DNA from: Codonopsis lanceolata | Lineage: Eukaryota > Streptophyta > Magnoliopsida > Asterales > Campanulaceae | Assembly: GCA_013146195.2 (NCBI GenBank) | Contig: CM028378.1 | Coordinates: forward strand, 14,367,828 to 14,431,827 | Direction: 5' to 3' | DNA length: 64,000 nucleotides | Part shown: positions 32,610 to 44,560 of the stretch, piece after piece | How positions within the stretch are numbered: the first letter of the stretch is position 1 | Layout of the letters: every line of letters begins with the position of its first letter | Program-made: the position numbers and the translations under genes | The notes under the pieces: model-generated | Seen by the model: the letters and a program-made list of their open reading frames with translations, nothing else | Database searches by the model: none | Told to the model about the DNA's origin: nothing

Positions 32610-33435
32610 AAACATAAAATGATACGAAATCTAATTAAAGAACACCGACGCACAATTTATAAATTAAGAAATACGTGTATTTTTTTATAAATTAATAACA
32701 ACGCGACAATATAAAAAAAAACTAAGGCCAAATTGGAAGATACGATATCTAATTAAATAACACCGAGACAGAATAATATTATGAACATTTCCTAATTTTA
32801 TAAACGATGTTTAATTAATATAAACACTGAGGCCGAATTTGAATTGGAAGATACAATGTCTAATTAAATAACACCGAGACAGAATAAATTTATGAACGAT
32901 TCCTAATTTTACGAATAATGTTTAGTTAATATAAAACATCGAGGCCGGATTGGAATTGGAAGATACGATACCTAATTAAATAACACCGAGACAGAATAAT
33001 TTTATGAACGATTCATAATTTTATAAACGATGCTAAATTAATATAAAACACTGAGGCTAAATTGGAAGATACGATGCTTAATTAAATAACACCAAGACAA
33101 AATGATTTTATAAACGGTTCCTAATTTTATGAATAATGCTTAATTAATATAAAACATCGAAGCCGAATTGAAATTGGAAGATACGATACCTAATTAAATA
33201 ACACCGAGACAGAATAAGTTTATGAACGATTCCTAATTTTATAAACGATGCTTAATTAATATAAAACACCGAGACCAGATTGAAATTGGAAGATACGATG
33301 CCTAATTAAATAACACTGAGGCAGAATAATTTTATGAACGATTCCTAATTTTATGAACGATGCTTAATTAATATAAAACATGAAGGCAACGACGCCCACA
33401 TCGAAGGCAACTACGCCCACATCAGAGACAACGAT
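32610..33435. repeat. ~105-bp tandem satellite, block 2, ending in a 21-bp repeat
   Basis: Seven or more copies of the monomer seen in block 1 lie about 105-115 bp apart (gatacgat near 32737, 32850, 32962, 33068, 33180 and 33292). The array ends at about 33380, where aaggcaacgacgcccacatc is repeated three times. This is the reverse complement of the 21-bp minisatellite at 51145-51520, which ties the two loci together. Confidence 0.75.
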
Positions 33436-35383
33436 TCAATATTCTCCTCTATATATGTAATTGATGTTCAGTTTATGTCAAACAAGTAAAAAAAAACCAG
33501 TCAAATAAATGAACGCAACAATGTAAATGAGGTTTGTCTTCCATAATTAGGTTCTCCAACATCATCTCCACCTTGATGAAATAAGACAAACACTCGCACA
33601 CTATATCTTTTTTTATGTTTAGTTATTAACTGGGTTGTCTTCCATAAATTGGTTGCCTCAATTTTGAATCTCAATCCATCGATTTGAAAACCGCGAAACA
33701 TCGTAGTTTACATGGAAGTTGCTCTCATCGTTACCATTGATGTCGTTGTTCATGTATGAAAAACTTGGTCAGGATTCCCGGCAAGGAATAGAAAGAGGAC
33801 CAGGAGAGGAGAGACATTTAAGGAAAAAATTAATAAAAATGGACTTTTGCGATTTATTAAACTATAGCTGATATGTTATAATTTCATAAAAAGGGACTCA
33901 CGCACAATTTTTCAAACATTTTTTAATTACGCCCAAACCAAATAAACTAAAATCGTGGGAGAACGGGGCGGTCCCCTTTAAAAAGTGACAATTATCATAG
34001 GCTTGTCTTCTAGGATCGTAATTTGTAAAGCGAGTCATCAAATTTACTTTACAACAAGTGTATGACTTGTAGAGCTTAGAATTGTTGCAAGGTAGCAGAT
34101 AATAGGGTGTAAACTTGAAAAATACTTAGAATGCTGATTATTTTAGTGAACTTAAAAAATAGTGCTCATCTTGACTTGATTTCTTACAAGACAATATGAT
34201 TATTTTTTTTAAAATCAAGTCGAATCAAGTATCTTGAAATATTTATTAAAAATACAATAAATTATAAATAACTCCCCTCAATTATTGGTTGAATTTGAAT
34301 AGCCCCCTTAATTATTAATCGAAACAATGTACCCCTCGATTATTACATTTTCTTAAATTAAACCTTATGTTTATGCACCTCTGTTTGAATTGATGGAATT
34401 TTCTTAACTAAAACTCACATGACCATCTTTATGTATTATTTCAACCATAATTTTTTTTTAAAAGAAGATAAACAATTACTTCTACTAACCATTTGTATGT
34501 ACAAGGAAGGTCTTAAAATAATAAGGATAAAATAGTCAATTCAAACTTTAAAATGATATTATTATGGTAGACAAAATACCTAAAGATGGTCACATGAGTC
34601 GTAGATAAGCATTTTACGTCAAATCAAATGATAGTATAAACAAAAGCTGTGATTAAAGAAGATGCTATAGTTGAGGGGGCATATTGTTTTAATTGATAAA
34701 TAAGGGGGGAAATTCAACCTTAACACATAATTGAAAGGCTTATTTGTAATTTACCCCATGAATATTCATAAACTCATTTTAAAGCACTAAAAATAGGCAC
34801 TCAATGATTTGAACCACTCTGATCGGTAAGATTGTTAAAACCACAAAATATACAACTAATCCAAGTCATTGAGTGTCTATTTTTTGATGCATATTTAGAG
34901 TAAGAGCTAGCATTGCTTCGTTTTAAACTTGAGCAAGTTTGTAGTTATGCAGCCCATGATAATGATAATTAATGACCCAACTGCCCGCACTAATACACTT
35001 TATAAGCTCCCAATTTGAAGCCCCCTGATTTACATTACTCGGTCGGTCACTCCCATATTCCAACTCCAACCATTGATATCACTCAAGGACAAAATCAAGA
35101 AATGGAAATATGCTTAATTTCTATATTCTTTTAACAAGAAGAGAAGAATTGCGGCCAAGTATATTTCTCAAGCGAACACAGGGACAGCTGGTATTACTAC
35201 ACAAACAAACCACATGGATATTCATGCAAATAAAGATTCATTAGGAACTAACCAAATTATAGTTTTAAGATAAGAGAGTCATGAACCCACACAAATACGA
35301 GGTTCTCCATGAAAACTCTAAATATCATTTACACTACAGTTAGTCATCTATGCATGATGCATCTATTCTCAATTTCTCATCAA
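33436..35383. other. Intergenic region downstream of GL2
   Basis: 33450-33980 continues the repeat family (ggggcggtcccctttaaaaa at 33967). 34000-35380 is AT-rich, includes the 3' untranslated region of the GL2-like gene at its end, and has no other supported gene. Confidence 0.4.
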
Positions 35384-38300
35384 TCACTCATCTTCACACT
35401 GCAAGCTTGTCTTAATGTTGCGCAATGTACACGAGATAAGATTGCTAACAGACTCCACAGATTCCATACTCAGTTTATCAGTCGGAGAGTTACTTGTTAG
35501 GATTTGAAACGCAGTGGTTAGCAAACATCCTCCTTCTGTGCTCTTCTCCTCTCGCTTTGAAGTGATTACCAAAGGCCTTGATTCTAGTCCATCCGGGAGA
35601 ATCGAGAAACCTGAGGGTAGTAGGGCAATATCGCTAGAGTCACAGCCTGTCATTGCTGACTCCATCCCAATGACATCCACAGGGGCGTACACCACCATTG
35701 ACTCGTAACTGTTTGTGCAACTGTCTTGGAATATCCACATGTTCTCCTTCCATTTCATTGTCTGAATTAATTATGAAAGAAAACAAATGGTAAATCCAGT
35801 CCTTAAATTTATTTCATAGGTGGAATAAAATTGAGAGAAACAGAACTCACTAGGATAGAGACAGAATTCCCTCGATCCTGTCCTTTTGCCAAGTTTACAA
35901 TAGAATCCACTGGACCTCCATTTGACATGATATCCCACTAGAATATGCAACAACAAAGAAGCATCACAACGATTGTTTTATTTAACACAAGTTAATTAGT
36001 GACATTTTCCTATATTAATTGTACATAAAATCATGCAAACTCTTCTTTTTTTATCCTTCCTTTCTTTCCCTCCTTTTCTTTTTTGGGACCCAATGAGGCA
36101 CACCCGCACATGAATGGATTAAACCTGAGAGCGCACACTTTTTGAACCAAAAAACTTATTTAAGATGTTTTCTAGTAACCTTCTCTCATGAAGTTTTTTT
36201 ACTTAATGTAGAAAAGTCCCATACCTCATCTCTTCGAGTTTCATCTCTTAAGAAATCAAAAAGGACCACATGAGAAACGGGTAACCATATGGACGAAACT
36301 GCACATAATATCACTCCATGGGGTTCTCCAGGGTCATTTAAGTTCTTCCTTGAAGCCACCCTCACATCATCTCCTGTTTTACTAGGGATCTTGTTCCATG
36401 TATGATAGCTTGATGCTCCAATGGCACGACAGAAACTCCATGCCATTCTCTGTGCCAATTTTAGTATGCTTTTCCGTCCAGCCAAAGTAGCGACCCCTGT
36501 AATCAAACAAACAAAAATAATCGAGATATAACTTACACGAGCCCTATATTGATATTTGAGTATGGAGTTTTGAAATAAGCATAGGATATTATTGAGGATA
36601 ACCACTTGAATCCTTTGTAGGAACATTTGTTGCCAAGAAGAACACAAGACGCTCGCATTGTAGCTGCAATGTGGCCATCCAGTGACTTGCTCCAAAGGCT
36701 TGACCACTATTAATGATTGACCGATACATAGAATGAACCATACTTTTCTGACATTCCAAATGTTCAACCCAAGTCACCTGACAATCCATTCAAAGATCAT
36801 AAGATTCTTGATTGGAAGCATTCTGTTGTAAACTGCGTTTTGTTATTTTTCTATTCCGAAGCTTTTTCAACCCAAAAAATAAACACTAGAATTTGTAGTC
36901 ATTATAATCTTTTTACCTTACAATGACCATTTGACTTGTCCTTGATTATGCAACCGGATGGACGTTTTCTACATTTCAGAAGGGATTCATCGATATTACT
37001 TTCCACCTTGTCAATAGACACATCAACAATTGCCCATTGGTCAGCATTCAATTGCTTGCAATATCGCACAAAATATGCTTCTCTTGAGCCCACCAAGGGG
37101 GTGAGCATTTGCAGCTCTGCGAACATCTGCAATCAGTGGGAAACATAAGAACTATGCCCAATCTTCTGTAATTAAGGATTTCACCATAGAAAATGAGTTG
37201 ACACCAACATATACGACCAAACCATGCAACTCTCTAGGACATTTTTTTTCTCACAAATATATACAATAATAATAATAATAATAATAATAAGAATAATAAA
37301 TAATAATAAGAATAATAAATAAAATACTCACGAGTTGAGCAGCTCCATTTCTATTAGCACCTTCACCATAGCAGATGACATCGATGGTAGCTGCCTTTGA
37401 GATCATGCATGGAAACATTTCTTTCCATTGGTTCTACAAGAACAGTTCAAAACAGTGATTCCAATTTAGAAGAATAAAAATGCACTTGAAAAGATCATAG
37501 ACCAGAAACAAAATCCTTAACAGTACCACATCCATGAAACATTGTACTAGGCGTGGGAGATCCACTATGACAATTCCACTATCTCTTGAGGCCTCAATCG
37601 ATCTCTTAATTACCCCATTGCCCGGATTCTCAAGGGGAAACTCTTTCAAGTATTCGTCATAATTAAGTATCTCCCTGCCTGTCTCATAGCTTCGAATCCA
37701 AAGTGGCTCCCCAGCAAAAGCCATCTTTTTTAGCTCTTCCATTGCAATATTAACGATCTCCATAACTCGTGACTTTTCAAGACCAAAAACTCCACTGTAA
37801 AAATCTAATGAGCTCTTGTTGTCTTTGTCATTACCCGCAGAGCAGGAGGAGCTTGTTGGTGAATGTGATGTGCCATGTGGGTATTTTCCAATCATTGTCC
37901 TGAGTTTTTCAACCTAATTATATCAAATAAAATTTCAAATTACAAATAAGATAACCCTTGGGAACAAAGAAAAAAAGATTAAATTAAATAAATTTTCAAC
38001 CTCATCTTTGAGTCTGGCATTATCAAGTCGCAGCTGTTGTTCCTCAGTGTGAAGAGTGGCATCCTGGCTAGAGGCAGCAAAACCGCAGTTAGGACAAGTA
38101 CCCTTCTTTATGGTCTCCCTCAATGCCTTGTTCTCATCACGAAGCTTATCCATTTCTGTTTTCAACAAAGAGTTTTCATGACGCTCCTGTATAGCCTGCA
38201 ATAACCACACCGTCTATATTACCGAAACTCATCATAAACACAGCAGCATTGAAACTTGAATCAGTAAATGAAACAAAAAGAAGTAAATGCTTGGTAGTTT

Positions 38301-40513
38301 GTTGAGAAGGTCCGAGTCAAATTGGCTCGTGACACAAAGCGTATTACCTTGATTTGGGTACGACGATTTTGAAACCAGAACTTGACTTGTCTAGGATGAA
38401 GGCCTAATTGCTTGCTCAATTGTTGCCTTTGCTTCTCATCTGGATGAGGTGATTCTTTAAACAGCCTGCCAACTTCGAAATCAGTAAAATGGTGTAGTCT
38501 TGCCAAGCCATGCATGCAGGCTTACACTAACTAATTTTAGTTTTGAGGTGTACAACATATTTGGGGGTGTTTGTGTGATATGCATGTAAGAGTAATGCTA
38601 GAGCCACTCAATGAGTACTCAAATTTGTGTACCAAATGATGTGGTTTCCAATGTGTCATCTTATTTGGCATTTTATGGGCTCCACTATAAGTTAAAAAAT
38701 TTATGTTAACAATATGACACATAAGATGCTACATCATTTGGTACCCAAAATTAAGTGCTATTAGAGTGGCCTTAGCATTACCCATGCATGTAATTCCCCA
38801 AACTTGGTTTAGGTAATACTGTAGAAGCATATAATTAATGCAAAAGAAGACGTAAGCTTAAAGAGAAACTTTTGCGGTGTGCTTTAACTTTATAAATTAT
38901 AATCTTGGTTCATTTAAGGCTTTCTTATCAGTTACATTTGTTTTCTTTGTCTTTCTAACCACTACATTCTCTTTCAGGATTCTCTAATAGATTGCTTAAG
39001 TAAAGGTTAGAAAATGTGAATTTAGTAATATTATATAAAAGTGAACAATTATTTTGAGACTAAAATTATTTTTAATTAAAATGTTAACTTTCCAATCTTG
39101 CTTTAACCAATTTATCTTTAGTTTTTTCACTACTTAAATAGAGAGTCTCACTTGCACATAACACTTTTAAAATAATTAAGATAGTAATAAAGTCAATTAA
39201 CTTCTTAATTTGTGCTCATGGTCAAACATGACACTTATTAAAGAATTGAGGTAGTAAAGATTAAGAAATGTGAATTAAATAAAATTAAATAAATGCGAAT
39301 AGTTATTTTATGAGACAATTTTATTTAAATGTACACGTATTTAGAGAGTGATAAGTTAGTATTTAGAGAGTGATAAGTTAATAAGCAATGTTTTAAAAAT
39401 CGTTAGACGGCGCAAGACGCAGACCCGTGCCTAGGCGAGGCTAAGATGGAGCCCAAAATTAATACATACTCTCTGTTTCGGGTAAACAGTTCCTGTTTGA
39501 AAATCAATTTTTTTTAAGAAAAATGAACCTTTTAGTAGTCCATTAGTAATAAAATAATATTTTTATGCCTTAATTTTTGAAAATTGACTATTTAAATGAA
39601 ACATTCACAAATAGAATAGTGAACTCTTTGGACAAAACGGAACGGAGAGAGTAATTACCTTGATTTTTTATTTATTTCTCCATATAACCTAGTTAATTAA
39701 GAAGCATTCAACATTTAGATATACAAATAGTAAATATCATCAATTAATATAAAAACAAGACTAAGCAAGTGGATATCATTTCAAAGTTAACTGACTTGAT
39801 TTCAAAATGTTAGCTTGATTTCTAAGCACATAGCGTCGCGACTAGAATGATTTTTAGAATAAGAATACGTAATACGTTGACGATAGAAAATTGGACTATG
39901 GAGTAATAGTTAATTAGTTATCCCCGATATGAGTGAACAGGATTACAATTCTGAGTAAACTCGTTTCACAGACGCAAACAAACACGCACGCACGCATATG
40001 GCACCGGTCCTGTCCAGGCATGAAAAAGGAGGAGAGAGGGGAAAGAAGAAACGTACGCTTCCATTTCTCTAATTTGATCAGCAGTGTGACGGTGGTACTT
40101 TTTTCTTTTCTTTTTCTTGTTCTTGTCGCCCTCGTCATCCTCCGCCTCTCCTTCTACGTCTAACTCATCATCCGACCGTGACTTGGCCGGTTCGGAGTTC
40201 TCGCTACTAATTTCCACCAGCACCGTATTATTAATATCTTGTCTCCGGCCGGATAAACCACCGCAGCTTCCTTCATCCCCTTCCTCCACCTCCATGCTGC
40301 TCTTTTCCGCCGCCCCATCCCGGAAAATTCCAGCCTGTCAACCAATAGAATTTAATAAATAGAAAAAGAAAGAGAAAATAGAATGGAATTGAAAGAGTAG
40401 CTAGATATAAGTGAACGCACTAGGGAGAGGGAGAGAGCAGGAGTGGGAAAGAAATCTTTAGTGAGAGAATTATTAGGAGGAGGATTCTCGGAAGACATTT
40501 CGACCAGGCCCAT
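35384..40513 (-). CDS. GL2: HD-ZIP class IV transcription factor, GLABRA2-like, 11 exons
   Basis: GL2 is a nuclear HD-ZIP IV factor that specifies epidermal fate (trichome, root hair, seed coat in Arabidopsis). Exons on the minus strand: 40513-40421, 40334-40057, 38465-38348, 38195-38001, 37913-37527, 37433-37332, 37126-36917, 36777-36603, 36496-36225, 35937-35851 and 35761-35384, giving 2295 nt (764 aa; Arabidopsis GL2 is about 747). The N terminus has KDFFPTPALSLSLAGIF, a GL2 signature. Acidic stretch, then KKKKRKKYHRHTADQIREME opens the homeodomain (about 106-163, ending WFQNRRTQIK). The zipper-loop-zipper (164-230) has the CPNC pair. The START domain runs about 262-490 (LDFYSGVFGLEKS), followed by the START-adjacent region with TWVEHLE and a C terminus ending SLQCEDE. 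All phases agree and no stop intervenes, so it appears functional. All introns are GT-AG. Intron 2, inside the homeobox, is 1.6 kb and holds a Stowaway MITE. Confidence 0.94.
37264..37320. repeat. TAA trinucleotide microsatellite in GL2 intron
   Basis: An ataataata run with two gaataa interruptions lies in the intron between GL2 exons 6 and 7. It is likely to vary in length between individuals. Confidence 0.85.
39469..39651. mobile_element. Stowaway MITE in GL2 intron 2, 183 bp
   Basis: The ends ctctctgtttcgggtaaaca and acaaaacggaacggagagag are diverged Stowaway inverted repeats flanked by TA (39467-39468 and 39652-39653). The internal sequence is related to the MITE at 29237-29409 (both have atgccttaatttttgaaaa). 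Confidence 0.75.
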
Positions 40514-40860
40514 GGTAGTTGGGGGAACCGGGGGGGGTCAACTTTTTTGCTCCAAAACAATGCGTTTGTTTTTAATTATGGGGCGGCCATGGTGTTGCTG
40601 TGAACGAGTTTTGGGATCACTCTGTCTGTATCTGTGTGTGTGTGTGTGTGTGTGGTGGGGATGGGAAAGGGATTGGTGGGATCTGGTGAATTTAAGGATG
40701 TAAAAACAAAGTGAGCAACTCACACCCTTTTCTTTCTCTGTGTCAGTCAGTCAGTCAGTCGGCGAGGGAGGGTGAGAGAGAGGGAGAGAAAAAAAGGAAA
40801 AGGGAAGTGGGGCTGGTAGGGGTTGACCGTTAGATTTTGTGTAAAGAGAGATCGCCTCTT
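40514..40860 (-). promoter_or_regulatory. GL2 5' flank with TG and CAGT microsatellites
   Basis: Upstream of the ATG lie a TG run (40633-40654) and four to five tandem CAGT units (40742-40760), then GA-rich DNA. Plant leaders and core promoters often carry such repeats. I could not identify a TATA box or an L1 box with confidence. Confidence 0.4.
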
Positions 40861-41799
40861 GTTTTCAACTAACTTTTTCCAATTACAAAAAACTTGTCAT
40901 CCCTTTGTTTTGCAATAAATGACTTTTGAAAAAAAAAAAAATCTTATTTTTTTGATATTTGGTAATTTTTGAAAAAAAAAATATATTCAACGTAAAATAT
41001 TTTTTGAGTCAACGAAAATGAAGTCTTTTTTTTCAGAAAAATGATTTACGGATTTATTTTTTGTAAATTATTTTTCAAATGTTCGAGTATCCTTTCGTCC
41101 CCTTCCATAATTACGCATATTTATATACACGTACAATATTACAGTCAACAAATAATATTTTTAGAAATATAAATTGAGTTTGTGCATACTATATATAAAT
41201 TATAATTTTAATATATACTCACAACTTCCTAAAATTAGTGTATACTAAATTATTAAGTAACGTCTCAAATATTATATATTTTCTTTTTTAAAACGTTGTT
41301 TCATATCAATTATCAATTTTTTTTTGTATTTGTGAGATTGAAAAATGATAGACCTTATTGATGTGACTCCACTAATGATAAATTGATGGTTACTAAAGAA
41401 AAATTACTTCAATTTCATAAATTGGCATTAATATTAGAATATATTTTTTTGTATTTATTCATAAATTGTTGTTCATAACATTTCCCGTGTATTTGCACAC
41501 ACCCGAAAATATTTTCCGACATATTTGCAAAAGATTTATCAAACACCTGAAAATAAATTATTATTTTTTTCATTTTTTAGAAATTATTTTTCGAAAAATA
41601 ACTTCCAAAAATCATTTTCCGTAAAACAAACGGAGCCTTAATTTAGTTGAACAGATTTTCATGACTCAATTCATTGTGTATCATAGTGGACTGAGATGTG
41701 CAAGGGTGAGACTACATTTTACAAATTAATAGCTTTACAAAAGATTTGCTCTTTTCTGATTTTAATTTTTTTTCTATTAACAAACACATATCATTAATA
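40861..41799. other. AT-rich intergenic region
   Basis: No gene. Words such as ttttcgaaaaataacttcc and cgtaaaacaaacggagcc near 41590-41635, with gaaaatgaagtcttttttt near 41015, suggest the ends of a decayed DNA transposon, but borders could not be set. Confidence 0.4.
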
Positions 41800-42030
41800 C
41801 TTCCTCCGTACAAAACTTATTTGCCTATTTTCTTTTTTCGTTTGTCTCAGTAAATTTTTTTTAAGAGTATTCCTTTTGAACAATATTTTTATCTTTTTAT
41901 TCTTATTTTTTTCCTATCGTAATTATGGTCAAAATTACACATTATACGACTATCAGTAGTCAAGGCAACTATTTTTTTTCTTAATTTGTGTGTCATATAA
42001 AACAAAACAATAATTTAAGTACGGAGGAAA
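41800..42030. mobile_element. Stowaway-like MITE, 231 bp
   Basis: cttcctccgtacaaaactta at the left and aagtacggaggaaa at the right are inverted, with TA on each side (41798-41799 and 42031-42032). No gene inside. Confidence 0.75.
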
Positions 42031-42122
42031 TACTAGAAAGCTTTTACATTCAGAGATTGGCCATTAAAGACTAACACATCATAAATTTTATTGCTCATTG
42101 AATTTATTTTTCAAACTAACTA

Positions 42123-42390
42123 CTCCCTTCGCCCAAAATATATGACATTTTGTGAGAGTTTTTTTTGTTCCAAAATAGATAATACTTTGTAATTTTTAAG
42201 TAACTTTTTTCCTTTTTTTTCTTCCAATTTTACCCATATTTATTAACTCCGTAACTCGTGTTTGACTTTTTAGATAAGAAAATCAAGACACATCATTAAT
42301 ATTTGAATAAAGACAATTTAATCTTTACAATATGTTTCCTTGGTCTGTATAAAAAACCCTAAAACACCATATATTTTAGGACAGAAGAAG
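42123..42390. mobile_element. Stowaway-like MITE, 268 bp
   Basis: It begins ctcccttcgcccaaaatata and ends tatattttaggacagaagaa followed by g. The termini are diverged inverted repeats flanked by TA at 42121-42122 and 42391-42392. Confidence 0.7.
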
Positions 42391-44220
42391 TAGTATTTAG
42401 GCCACAAGGAGATTAGCTATTCCAACCCAACCCCCAAATCCTTAATTTGGGGTAGGAACCAACCAAAATTACTCTAACCGATACCCTAAATCTTGCCCCA
42501 AATTGGTGACATGAATTGCATTGCCCCAAATTGGGGGTAATACTATTCATCTAACCCCAATTTTGTGTCTATAAGACCAAAATGTTTTTAAAATAAAAAA
42601 GTAATTTTGAAGTACAGAAAATAACTGATAATATGATATTATTCATTGAAAATATTTTAATTGATAATAACTAATAATAGATATTATAGTTACGTAATAA
42701 ATATTAATATATAATGTATTTTAAATTATTAGACACTCTAATTTCAATAAATTATAATTAATTGGTCTATTGTGTAAATTATTTTGTATTTATTATAAAT
42801 AAAGAAATAAAATTATTTTTAAATATTTTTAATATATAAATAACATTATAAAAATAAAATTATTAAATACAATAGAATTATTAATTCAATAATTACAATT
42901 TAAAAGGTTAATAGAAAACAAAAATAGTATATGCAAAAGAATATTCCTTTTGGTGTCAAGGGTTTGAGTTAAAATAGTAAATGATGTTGAAACTGTCTCA
43001 AATTGGCGTTTTGGGGTTGAAGATGCTTTAAGAGATTTTTTTTCTTTTAGAGGTTAAAAAATATATTTTATGAACAAAAAAAGGAAATAATGAATGCAAT
43101 ATAAAAATACAAATAAGAAGGAATATATTTCCTAAATAAAAAAAGATAAAATATATAAAATACAATAGCATTCAATAGCTCACTCACAATTGACAAAAAC
43201 TATTTACCATCTTAGATTAAATCATTTTCAAATATTTAACAAATGAGATTCACCACATGTGTGAAGGTGGTTATCATTTTTATTAAAAGATGTTTAATAA
43301 TTTATTTACTATGTTATTGATAAATTAATTAATAAATTAATAAAAATTATTTAGTATATTATTAAAAATATACTTAATAAAAATTTTAATAAATTATTTT
43401 TAAAATTAAATACATGATTTAAAATTATTTGATACATTAATTAAATTATTAAATAAAATATTCAATAGATAAATTATTAACTAAGATAAAACATTGTTAA
43501 AAAAATAGTTCTTATAAAAGAAGAAAATAATTTATGAAAAGAATAATTTTAACACATCACAATTTTCATGCTAGCTATTTTAGGTTGAATTAAAAAAATT
43601 GTAATCTTATCTTTAGAATTCCAAATATAACGGATTTTGAAAATTGTTAATACAAAAAATAAGTTATACTTTTAGTCAATTCTCTTTATGAATCAAAATG
43701 AATAAAAATATGTTTGTTTTAATACATCTAATTAATATTTACATTTTTTTGTTTTAATGAGTCTAAATATTTTTCTATTATTTTTAATTTAGACAATATT
43801 ATTCTTATTTGTATATTTATATTTCATTCATTCTATTATTTTTCGTCCATAATTTTTTTTAACCGTTAAAAGAAAAAAAGAACCCATTTAATATTTTAAA
43901 AACCAAAAATCATCGACCTATTAGCATCAATAATCATTAAGAATCTTCAAGTGCTTTAAAAAAACTTTAGGGAGGCAATTGTAACTAATTCCATTAGAAA
44001 TTGGTTGACAATAAGTGATGGTGGTGAAATTACATTTTATTTTAAAATTACAATGTCAATTTTACTCGAAAAATAATACAGTGAAAAAAATGTAAAGATT
44101 GACGAAAATATAGTGTCAAAATTAATTATTTTCCCCCCGCCAACCTAGCACGCGAAGAAGGAACCGCGAAACATGAGAGTGGGCTGGATCCACCTCATGC
44201 CTTATTGGCACACTCTTTAT
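42391..44220. other. AT-rich intergenic region, no gene seen
   Basis: Highly AT-rich DNA, with caaattggggg-type words clustered at 42430-42565 (a likely small transposon end). No open frame, RNA gene or defined repeat could be supported. Confidence 0.4.
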
Positions 44221-44229
44221 TTTTGGAAA

Positions 44230-44560
44230 AATTACGGGTCGGTCTACTTTTCAAAATTTATAATCGCTTAAGTACCGTGATATTTTTTTTTCAATCAGAA
44301 AAAGACACTTTTTGACGCGAAAAGAAAGTGATACCCTTAATGAGCATGAGACGCGCTACATAAATGAATTGCGGCGCATTGACTATTGAACCGCGATTCA
44401 TCAATTTTATTGCATTATTTTTTGCACTGCAGTTCAATAGTTTAATTGTCTAGTCATATTGCACCGAGATTCATCAATTTTATTGCATTATTTTTGCACC
44501 GCGGTTCATTAGTTTAATTGCATATTCTAATTCTAATATTAATAATCCAGTCAAATGTGT
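44230..44560. repeat. Leader module, copy 3, plus its own minisatellite
   Basis: acgggtcggtctacttttca and agtgatacccttaatgagca repeat the order of the module at 30840. It is followed by about 2.5 copies of a ~75-bp unit with gcaccgcggttca, atcaattttattgcatta and tagtttaattg. The core ccgcgattca is shared with the minisatellite at 30380-30600. Confidence 0.55.
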
